Assembly: GCF_032854445.1 (NCBI RefSeq)
Contig: NC_088303.1
Location: forward strand, 26,331,265-26,357,500
DNA length: 26,236 nucleotides
Reading direction: 5' to 3'
From: Liolophura sinensis
Taxonomy: Eukaryota; Mollusca; Polyplacophora; Chitonida; Chitonidae
The position numbers were made by a program, and so were the translations under genes. Of the stretch, positions 9,115 through 21,100 are shown piece by piece. The notes beneath the pieces are model-generated. The model worked only from the letters and a program-made list of their open reading frames with translations. It did no database searches and was not told where the DNA came from. Each line of letters starts with the position of its first letter. The first letter of the stretch is position 1.

Positions 9115-12100
9115 GTAAGTCTTTTGCCCCAGTCATTTCTCCCTATCCGAAGTCTTCCACGGCTCACAGGCCATGAACTCGTCTTTCGTGGTGTTTCTGT
9201 TTAACTCTGACGTTCAGAGCACACAATTTGGGAGCTGCAAATGTCAATATTTACCGTTTTCTCTTCATAGCTATTCACCGACGTCAGACCATCTATGTAT
9301 AAATTCGTACGTGTAGCAGTCGTGGACGTGGAAAACACACCCTTAATGTGACATATCAACTTAATTCACTTAAAACCACTTAATCAGATTGAGAGGAATT
9401 CCCATTTACCTGATATTCCAGCGCAAAGAGATAAAACTTATAGTAGGAACTTTAGACAAACGTTCAACATTTCAAATAAGTGGATTAAGTGTATCTAGTT
9501 CAGGACACTTGCATACAAAACGCAAGTAAAAAACAATATCTTCAGGCCTGTACTTTATTCTAGTCTTCTAGAGCGTTAGTTGAAACTTTAACTGTGAGGA
9601 AAAAAATCAAACGTTATCACTATTTTGTCTCTCGTATGGACAAGTCCTGTTATCATTACTATTAAGCCGTAAAATATAAACTGTTCACATATCAAGTAGA
9701 ATGTTGCCAATATTCCTTCCTATATATGCAGCCGTTAATGTATATAGCCTAATGCTAATACATGTTATTGCACCAGCTTAATGGCGTTGTTAACATAGCT
9801 GCTGTAGACCTGTAAGTGTCTCAGCCGTTAACCTTTGTGACATTACTCTCTATTCTGCTTTTATATATTAAGTTTAATACATAGTTAAAAGGCGTATGTA
9901 ATGAAATGCACTTAAAGCATTACTTATGTTATTAATTATTACAGATAAATGAAGCATGTATATATGTCTCTGTCTAAACTGACATACGTATATTCTTCAT
10001 ACAGATCTATATAGACTTTCTATTGATAAACTGTAATGGGATAGGTATAATATAAATGCATTTAGCGGTGGCCTATATAGATAGGAATCTTTTAATGAAA
10101 CAAAGCAGCCTGTCACAGAGCAATTTATATATTATAATGCGCCTGTGGTGAAAAGAAATTAACATTTGTGAGTAAATAAACCGAATTGTTTTCTGTTTCT
10201 TGACTGGTACACTGATAACTGTCCACAAAATGTGTCATGACAAGCCAGTAAGTGTACGAGTGTGTATCGGGAATTGATCTTCTGCATGTGTATGCTTAGA
10301 CCAGGCCAATTGCTGACCGTTCGCTGAAAATGTCATAATTGATCAAAGCTGTCAAACACGTAATGAATATTGTGAGATGTACGATACATAAAACACCTCT
10401 AAGGTAAATGTAAGGTTTCGTTTCCGAAAGTAAAATGACTAACAGGTGGAATTTCTTAAAAAGTTTTTGAGAAATAGTCCATACAACATTATTGATATTT
10501 GCCACCCAACCTTTCATATGACAAGAAGATCTTTTCTATATATTAGAAGTACCAAATGGTGTAATTTAGACGATGCCCAGGGATTCGTCCAAAGATAGAA
10601 GATATTTCTTACAGCATGGGGAAGAAGCAAATATGTTAAACCAGACGCCAAACGTTACTTTGAGCACGTGTTTTATACTGACGGTGTCAACGCTGTTTTG
10701 ACGTAACACGTTGTACCAGAGGCTCAATTTTGACGTTACACGCTGTACCATTGGCTCACACGTGACGTCAACTACATGGCGTTGTATACCACCGATAGTA
10801 GAGTTAGAAGTTACAAGTTCAACTCCTAACTGATCACACTAAAGGTCTTTATTATCGTTCAACTTGTAACTTCAACTTCAAACCAAAATTAGTTTCTCTA
10901 ACGTTAAATTCAACTTGTAACTTCTTACTTGCAATTTTTATGTTACGCGTTGCATGAGAGGCTCAAAGATGACCTCGAGCACATGTCGTTTTATACCGAC
11001 GTTATTGACGCTGTTTTGGCGCCGTTATACGTTGAATACTGACGATATCCATGCTGTTTTTACGTTACACGTTGTACCAGAGGCTGTGTGGTGTAAACGT
11101 GCAGTCGAGCATATGACGTCGTATACTGATGGCATCGATTTCGTTTTTACGTTACACGTTGTACCAAAGTCTTTGTGGTGTAACCACGTGAAATCGAACT
11201 CATGACGTCGTATACTGATGGTGTCAATTCTGTCTTTACCTTACGAATTGTACCAAAGCCTTTGTGGTATAAACCGCGTGAAGTCGAACTCATAACGTCG
11301 TATACTGAGAGTATCAATTCCGTTCTTACGTTACACGTTGAACCAAATGCTTTGTGGTTTAAGAGCATATGGTGTTATGTCTTATGTATTAACGGTATTT
11401 TACCACGGTGGTGGATATTATTATCCGGTGTATAGGCAAGAATGAGTCTAAAGAATTAGCCAGGCATATCAGACAAGGTGAATAGTAACAGCGTTGTGAA
11501 CATAAATCGCACAGACAGGAACAAAAAGCAAAAAGAAGGTGGCAAAAAAAAAAAAAAAGAATCAATGGGTGAAATCTTCTCTGGGGACATAAAGCGGTGT
11601 ATGGAACTCCAAGCTGTATCTATCATACAAGCGCCATTTGAAAGGGCTCTTTTAATCTGTGAACTGCAGGGCAAATTAGGAAAGACCACATTGAAAAAAA
11701 AGTGTAACACTTGTGAGTAAAAGCAAAATGTGTTGAGAAAAGGTGATGTTCTCAAATATAAAGCCGTGCAATACATAGGCCCTAGATTTAAGCAAACATC
11801 GACCTTAGATTGAAGCAAACATAGGCCCAAGATTGAAGCAAACTTAGGCCCTAAATTGAAGCACACGTTGGCCCTAGATTGAAGCAAACACTTTCATGCA
11901 CAAGCACCCCACCAGCAGAAAAAAATCAGAAAAAAAAGTATTTTTTCTTATAAACATTCCAATTAGAGACAATACTGTTAAGAACGTCCCATTACTGCTT
12001 ATTCATGTTCGTTTGTTGAGGTAGGGCCTATATTATACTCCTGCATAAAGAATGTTTAAGAGATAAAATTCATTTCAATGTATTTTCGAACTATTTAATA

Positions 12101-15100
12101 GCAACGCGTATATCGTTTAAAAATGATAATGAATTTTACACGTTTTTGTTTTAATCAGTCCTTTTCCTTTGGGCCACTTGGTGACAGGCGCTGAATGACA
12201 GAAGCACATTGCACGCATACGTCAACAACAATGCTGTACAGTGCTGCGAGCTTCCAGTTGGATTAATGATCGTGTATGCAATTTCTTTTCCGTCTTGTGC
12301 CTGGGCATAGATATCGCTTATTGAGAATTATTTAATTATGCCGCAAATGTTATTTGTCATTTAGCTATTATATTACACAAAGGAGAAAACCAGTCTGTTG
12401 ACGTTTGGAGGTTTTACATGTAAAAATGAGCTAAATAAACACAAAAAGCCCTCTGCAATACAGAAATAGATACCACGGTAACACAGAAATAATACCCCTA
12501 TTAAGCCTGTTCTTTCTCTACGGGCATACCATTTAGCCTTTGTCGGCCAAATGTATCATTACACTTAAATGTTGTGATCTGCGGCTGTCGTTCGCAAACA
12601 CGACTAGCTAATGTTGGTATGTCATTCTCCACAAGTGGACGCTGTGTTCAGGCCGTTTAAACAATTAAAATCGTATCGTAGACAAGGACTCTGGGAGCGT
12701 CGTGGCGAGGTTACAAGCTTACAGACGTGCTCGCCATACCACAGATCGACTTTGTTCACATTACATCTCCTCGGAGAATAATTCATAAAGACGCTGGACA
12801 ATCAACAGTCCCAGCTGGCGAAAACCGACGTCTTTTCTCACGGCATAGGAGAAAATAACGCTAACTGCTACATCGACAGTTTCTGCTTTCAGCTGTCTTA
12901 GCGTGCAGCTCGCTCCGTGGACGACCGTTTGAACACACCTCCCGCTTTGCTTTAATACAAGGTCTCTGGGTATGTTCAGGGCTGAAGAGCTTAGATCCAG
13001 AGCTGCCCAAGAGCCGTTACTGAGTCCACAAAGCGTCATAATCCAAAAGACTTGTAGCAGCCGCTGGTAATACAAAGTAACCGTTCACTTGTCAAGAGGA
13101 GATATTATATGCGGTTAATATGCAATAAAAACTCGCACACCGGAATTTTATGTCCACCGCATGTGAAAATATGCATTTGTTTGAGATGCGAATGAGGTAT
13201 AATCAATATAAAAAAGCGATAAACACTTTTCGATGGAGTTAAAATCATCTTAGCTTAACAGCAGATTGTGAGACATGTTGGAACGGCGATAACAAGAGAA
13301 CGTTCTCTATCACGTCTGTCAAGCTGGTTATCAGAACTGTCTGTGGAGAAGTTTCAGTCGATTCAAACCATGTTCAATGCAGTCATTTCAAAATTGTCAA
13401 CTGGCTTTCATATACGCATGGTTACGTTCCAATTCTATACTACCATTTCTAGTTTGGTCAGTCCAGCTTTCACAACTATTTCAAAGTCTTATTTCAAGTG
13501 TTCGTCTCCACAGTATGGCTTGGAACACTGACGACGTGGCGTTAAGCTATAATCCTTCACCCAAATACTAAGTGTCTCAGCTCCTTCACCTGCACCGTTT
13601 CAGACCGTTTCAGTTTTGCTGGGGCATTCATAAACCCTCCTCTAAAGCCATTAAGTATACATTTCGGTGCATGCCCCAACGTGAACTACCAATTTCAAAA
13701 GACCATATAGTGTTTGCGCAAATCAGGACAGTTTGAAAGAGCTCACTTGGTTGCTCAACGCGCACTAAGTACCTGCAGTTCAGGCAAGTTTACATTTTTT
13801 TTATCTTTCAAAAACCAGTTTAAACGTTTTATAGATCCGACTTGTTAGATCGCGTTATTATCGCATGAATCAAACAGCAAAATACAAATCACATTACAAA
13901 GGTAACACAAATCGTCTTCCGAGAGAAGCACGAAGCGGAACTTTCTTATCGTACTTTTATTGTTTTCTTTCGTCAGCAGACAAAAAGCTGTATTTATTAC
14001 AAAAAAACAAAGCTGACACGAATGTTTTTCAATAATATTTGCTGAACCAAATACTCCGGAATAATTACTATCTGTGTTGCTCAGTTCGTATCTGTGTTGT
14101 TGCTCAGTTCGTATCTGTGATGTTGTTCAGCTAGTGTCTGTGTTGTTCAGATCGTATCTGAGTTCAGATCGGGTCTATATTGTTGTTCAGATCGTGTCTG
14201 TGTTGTTGTTCAGATCGTATCTGTGTTGTTGTTCAGATCATATCTGTGTTGTTGTTCAGAGCGTATGTGTGTTGTTCAGATCACTTCTGTTTATATTTGT
14301 TCGGTTAATGCTGTAATCCATCGCACGGTTCGATATCTCACCAGCCACATTATCCATTACGCCTTCAGTCATTCATTCATGTGTTCGGAGACTGTTCGAA
14401 TCTTCTCCAGTATAGTACTAGGCCTATATTAACTAATATCAGACGGGTACTTTTGCAAGTTCTGAAATCTGTGGGTTACAACTTAAATGCACATCAGTAG
14501 AAAGAAATCCTTGTCTAACCAGGTAAAAATAAGAGGAAAATGTTGATCTGAAATGTAAACAAAAGTATTTTTTTTTTGGCTAATTGGCCCAGATTCTTTG
14601 AGCCATGAGTTTTCAAATTTTGTATTTTTAGACACGCGGCATTATTTGGAAAGGACACCCTAAAGGAAGCTATTTTCTACCGTTTTTCCATGTGCTTTAT
14701 CGCGCATGCGTTTTCTATCTGTATAATTTAAGGGCCCCTTGTCAGCTCTTGTCTATGCATTATATGAATGTAAATATGTAACACGTGGACATTGTTGTTT
14801 GGTTCGAAATAACCTAAAGCTCCAGAAGACAATTCAAAGATATTTCAAGTCGTAAATTTAGAAAAATGTAATTTCAAAAACTGGATTGGAGTTGAATTCT
14901 GAGCTGTCGCCGATGACTGTAATGTTGTAACATAGGCATAAATGATCATATACTTTTGTGTATTCCACCTATGACACGTTACGCACATGCTTACTGAGGC
15001 ACCACTCAAAAGAGCTGTCCGGCTTATCTGTTCTAGATCTGGGTGTTCCGTTGTATTCTGTTTTATGTCCGAATGTTATGTTATACTTGGAAGGCCTGGC

Positions 15101-18100
15101 AGCAGCCTGGGTATTCCTTGGCCTCTGCCCGGTTTCCTCCCACCATAATGTTGATCACCGTCGTATAAGTGAAATATTCTTGAGTGCAGTGTAGAACACC
15201 AAACCAATAAAAGAATATTAGGGTCATTGGCTTATCCCATCATGAAAATGTAAATTATTAAACTTGCTCACCATTCGACGTTTGATAACGCGTTGATACA
15301 TCATGGTTTTTGTGTAGTCTAACCTCTCCATTGTAAGAAGAAACATTAGACGGATGTAACGATGTGTACTTTCAGAGTAAAGAGAGCGTGGGGACGGTGG
15401 ACACGGAAAGAGTTGATGATGAGGGGGATCGTGGACAGTGGGGCAGTAAGGCAGAGTTTATCCTCTCCTGTGTTGGTCTCTCCGTGGGGCTGGGGAATGT
15501 CTGGAGGTTTCCTGTGCTTGCCTATGAAAATGGCGGAGGTAAGAATAGTATAGAAAAAGGTATAGACTGACTGGTTCAACGCAGACCCTGGTTCGACACT
15601 TTCCCATGTCACCAAAGCGTCGATCATGCCATCAAAGCGTCAATCATGCCATCAAAGCGTCGATCATGCCATCAAAGCGTCGATCATGCCATCAAAGCGT
15701 CGACCATGTCACCAAAGCATCGATCATGCCGAAGCCGATCGGCTTTCGATCTTTGAGATTGCACGTTTGATGGTTTGACTGCTTGAAAGGTCTTCAGTTC
15801 AATAACCATGGTCGTTGGTCGAGGTTTCCTCCCACCATAATAGTGGCCACCGTTGTATGACTGAAATATTCTTGTTACGGCGTAAAACACCAATTAAATA
15901 AATGAATAAATAAATCAATACAATGCCAACAAATATTTAGTGCATAGGCGAAAGACCATCGAATACCACGATAATACCACAATAATATCCTTATTATGTC
16001 CTTAAATTCGACTTAATCCATGCGTTTACTGCTGAATCTGTGACAGCCTTGTGGGGGTCGTATTAAAAAGAAAATATCATGCACATGTTAGTGTATATGT
16101 GTACTATAATATGATGGTAATATGTTAAATGTTTTGTTCTCTATTCAGCCGCCTTCCTTATCCCTTACATCATCCTCCAGCTGCTCATTGGTAAACCTAT
16201 GTACTTCATGGAACTGGCTATGGGCCAGTTCTCAAACCTTGGGCCTACAGGAGTATGGAAGATGAACCCGATGGCGAAAGGTAAAGGAAAATCCACGACT
16301 GTTTCCACAATCTCCCGAACTTTGCGCTCAAAATACCATGCCGACTTTAATTTGGTAAATTTACAAAAGAATTACTGGTTTTAAGATCAAACACTGACTC
16401 AAAAGAAATGCCGAGTTCAAGGAAAAGGAAATGAAGTTAATCCAGGCAGTAAACGTTTACATTTGAAAGTAACTAATACTTTTAATTTGATTCAAGGAAT
16501 CGGAGTTTCCATGGCCCTAATTTCAATCATCGTGGCTATCTACTACAATGTTATCATGGCCTACACACTATATTACTTCTTCGCCACAATGCAGACGACG
16601 TTGCCATGGACAACTTGTCCTGATGTAAGTAGACATTTTGTTGCTTATCCCACCATTTTAATAGGTATAATGTATCTTTCCAATCTATACCAATTTCTTT
16701 GTCCTGTTTGAATAAAGGTGCAGTAAAGCTACTCATCGCCACTTTTAATATATTCACTTTTCATATGGTAAAATTACCTTTTATGATCTGGACAGTAGAC
16801 CGCACTCGGTTCATTGAAGACCACTGGATCAGGCTTCCATCAAACAGTCAAAGTAATTTGATTGTCTACATAGTTATAAGAAAAAATCTTTTTACCCTCC
16901 GTCCACAACACCCGTGGACATGTCTAAAGTAGGTTTTGTTTTTGGAAGCACTTTCTAGCATCATGTTGAAGCTCTAAACCGAAAATATTCTGATTCTATG
17001 GCTCTCTCTTCATTGTAGAACACCTGGCTAGACCGTGGCTGTGTCACGCGAAAGTCTGATACCGTCATGGGCGACGTCAAACCCGGGCTTATGGGCTGTA
17101 GGGAAAACTTTACCGATGTGTATCACCTCTGCATCTGTGACAAAAACGATATCAGTCTAAACTACAATAGATCAGATGGCTGCTTTTTCGAAATTTACTA
17201 TGTGTACAAGGAGATGGAATATGACGCAGACAAGCACAATGACTCCGTGCTGACGGTATACGAGAAGGATGGCAAACAGATGGTGAACGCGTCGGTACCG
17301 ATGGCGAATACGACCTGTGATAAGTGGTGCGTCCAGAGAAGAACAGCTGCAGAGATATACTTCTAGTAAGTTTCTGACAGTGACCACAGTTAAAGCTTTG
17401 ACACATTTTCTCTTGCGGGGGACTCCGTGGTTTAAATTTTTAGCGCGGCCTTATGACCGAAGAGCCTCTCATCATTGCGGTCGTTGTGAGTTCAAGTCCA
17501 GCACATACTGACCTCCTCTCCGGCCGTACGTGGGAAGGTCATACAGCAACCTGCAGATGGTCGTAGGTTTCCTCCGGGCTTTACCCAATTTCCTCCCACA
17601 ATAATGCTGTCCGCCGTCGTATAAGTGAAATATTCTTGAGTACGGCGTAAAACACCAATCAGATAAATAAATAAATATTTCCTCTTGCCTCTGAATTCAA
17701 TTTTTTGCAGCATCTTCACATCCTTTTGCTTTCTGACATTTCCGTTTTTCATTTCAACTTCGCCGTGGTCGCTTATTTACTACGTCTTCGGGATCTTCCG
17801 ATGATTGCTACCAGATTCAATACTATCTGAGGGTTTCACTCAGGCCATTTGGCGTAATATTATTGTTCGTTTATTCTTGTCTGTATCATCATGAGATAAT
17901 CTAATTCCACATTTGTTGGCTAAAACAGGTGAAATATTGCAACAGTGTGCCATTTGGTGGTCATTATATATGTCATGCTTTTGCACCTATGCAAACGAGA
18001 ATTATGAATTGTACTGTAATGTATTGGTTATTCAGTGTATCGGTATATATCGTGCAATAAAATGAATATATTAGGTAGACAGTAACTTTAGAACAACAAA

Positions 18101-21100
18101 AACAAGTCAAAAACAAATTGTCATTGCTTTTCTTTTACAAAAACAGTGACGAGGTGATAAAGCGGTCGGATACAATTGAAAACACTGGTACGCCAATTTG
18201 GTATCTAGCCCTGTGTTTGATGTTGTCGTGGATTGTCGTCGTCCTCTGTTTGATCAAGGGAGTTAAATCGTCTGGAAAGGTAAGATAAAAACTAAGACGT
18301 TTGATGGATAGTCTCCCCTCTGTAATGTAATTCCGTACGCAAGTGGAAAGCAATGTGCTTACTATTGCTTCGGTCGGTTTACATGCAGATCTCGAATGAA
18401 TTTGTTTTTATATACCTTAGATATAATCAGTCTGATTTCATAGAAGTGTAAAATAGATTACTTGCAGAAAAGTGTGATAAAATTATTTTTTCATGGCAAC
18501 TTGACCGCGTAGGTCTACCTCATTTAAGCGCGCATATTGCTTGATGATTCATAATTCCGTTTTTATGTTAGGTTTGAGTTACAATACGGACAAAATGAAC
18601 TACGCTAAAAACGCTGACTGTATTGTTGTTGTTGCCAGGTGGTATATTTCACAGCTACGTTTCCATACGTGATCTTGTTGGTGTTGTTGATCAGAGGTGC
18701 CTTACTGCCTGGAGCCGGGGAGGGTGTCCTCTACTTTCTCGTCCCGAAGTGGAGCAAACTGTTGGAGTTAGATGTAAGTATTAAACGCTTGTACCAATTC
18801 TTTAAGTTATACGCTGCTTAACCAAAGTTTCACTTTCAGTGAAATATTTCGACTTTGACGTCTAATCTCATCGCCAGTTGATCTGTCGTCAAACGAAAAC
18901 CAGTCCTGCGAGCAAACTGAATAAGAGCTTCAATTTTCGGCCCCGTCATTCTAAAATACCCATTTCTCCAAACATAGAAATTGATTTCACAGAAAGGATA
19001 CGCGACGAACAGGTTTTTTTAAAATTAAGCTTCGGTCTTCATGCAGCCGTGAGGCCAGTGACCAGTTACGTTGCTTGTTGGCTTCTGGACTTCTGTGATT
19101 CAGCGTTAGGTGAAAAAGCTTGAACTGGCCATATGATATAGCTACCCCACGCCTTGCTTGGTTTCCTCCGTCCATAAACCTGTAAAATGAAATATTCGTT
19201 CGTACTCCAATCCTAATGTTGGGTTAATCTTTTGTTAACAGGTATGGCGTAATGCTGCCTCCCAGATGTTCTTCTCTCTCAGCGTGTCTTTTGGGGGAAT
19301 CATCATGTTTGGAAGTTACAATAAATTCAAAAACAACGTGTACACGTAAGTAATCCCCTCCTTCACTGACGATCTGATATAAAACAAATCAAGAGATTTA
19401 GTGAAATCAATGTGGTTGTCAACTTAAACGTTTATGTCATGGAAATTTACAGTCGACGAGACGCAATGACCCAGGAGCCTCTCACCAATTCGGTCGCTGT
19501 GAGTTCAAGTCGAGCTCATGCTGGCTTTCTCTCAGGCCGTATGTGGGAAGGTCTTTCAGCAACCCGGGCTCTGCCCTGTTTCCTCCCACCATAATGCTGG
19601 CTGCAGTCGTAAAAGTGAAATATTCTTGAGTACGGCGTACAACACCAATAAAATAAATAAACAAATCTACATAACTTAGTAAAAGCATTTCCATCGTTTT
19701 CTCGTTACAGGGACGCTTTGTTCATCAGCGTTATGGACATCGTCACTAGCATCATCGCCGGTTTTGTCATTTTTACAACTCTTGGTAACATGTCCCAGGA
19801 ACTTGGCATCCCCATTGAAGAGGTGGCACAGAAAGGTGAGTTCATTGCCCGGAAAAGGAATCTCGACACAAAGTCATATTCAGGTCCTCAATGAAGGGGG
19901 CAGGGGAAGGTGGTGTAGTTGATGGAGTTACGATAGAGATACTTCAAACGTACGAATTTGTCATTGTTGTACATGTCGTACACTTATTTTTTATTTTTTG
20001 ACACAGTCTAGTCATAATGCTTTAGTATCTCGCTTTAACTTCGTCGTTTTGAGTACATGCTTTTGTCAAAAACATACCATACAATTAACGATGGGAATAT
20101 TACCAGAGGGTTTGTGAATTTTTCTCACATTTTTAGTGACAGTCGTTCATGTTGTATATGTATCTAATTCTCTGCAGGATATGGTCTAGCCTTCGTCGCT
20201 TACCCAGAAGCCCTGTCTCGACTTCCGGTCCCACATTTATGGTCCCTGTTGTTCTTCTTTATGTTGTTCACACTGGGATTGGACAGTGAGGTAAGTAACT
20301 GTCTAAACTTCTAAATTGCAAGTTAATGAAATATCTCATTAGGCTTGTTTTGCTTCCATCCATTTTAACTGAAATTGGTACATTACTTTACTCTTGCAAT
20401 TACCGTTGCAAGTAAAATTGACGTAAATAAGCCATGAAGTACCAAGTAAATAGATAAATTATTACATGCAGATATATATGTATAACCTTGCTTGATGTTT
20501 GGTTGCAGTTTGCCTTGTTAGAGACAGCCTTGACCTGTCTCCAGGACGAGATCCCTAAGTTAAGGAAGTACAAATGGCTTCTGTGTGTCGCGTCTGGAGC
20601 CGTGTTCTACCTACTCGCCCTCCCCTGTACTACTCCGGTAAGCACTGTACCACTCTGTTAATCACTGTAATATTCTGATAACAAATGTAACACTCTGATA
20701 AGCACGGTTATCCAAACATCAAACTACGCCTACAGTCAACTGCTCTCTGTAGCGTACTGAGAAAGGACACGACACAAAACCATCACAATTTTTTTTTACT
20801 GGATTGGTTAAATCGGTGAATGATCATGACAGATGTGTAACATTTTTTTTATAGGATTTGATTGTAAACAATTTCAAACTAATTTTATTTGTTTTATTCT
20901 TATTGAAAACTTTTACAGCATGTGAGCTATAAAAAAAACTCGACATAACATGATTAAATACCTCCTGTACATGGGTTATCTATGCGGTCGTTGTGAGTTC
21001 AAGCCCAGTTTATACTGGCTCCCCACCCCAGCCGTACGTGGGAGGTCGTCAGCAGCCTGTGGGTGGTCATGGGTATTCTCCACCATAATGCTAGCCGCAG

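Noticed and set aside
10954-11435. Three open frames of 73-83 codons on both strands
   Set aside because: They follow the 88 bp tandem unit and change with repeat phase.
15346-15627. 93-codon minus-strand frame over exon 2
   Set aside because: Shadow of transporter exon 2 and its intron; the plus strand has the conserved TM1 signature.
11776-15724. Regular 20-23 bp direct repeats as a possible CRISPR array
   Set aside because: Repeats are contiguous with no unique spacers, sit in introns of a eukaryotic gene, and have no cas genes.
17152-17406. Two minus-strand frames over exon 5
   Set aside because: Antisense shadows of the EL2 exon, with no independent support.
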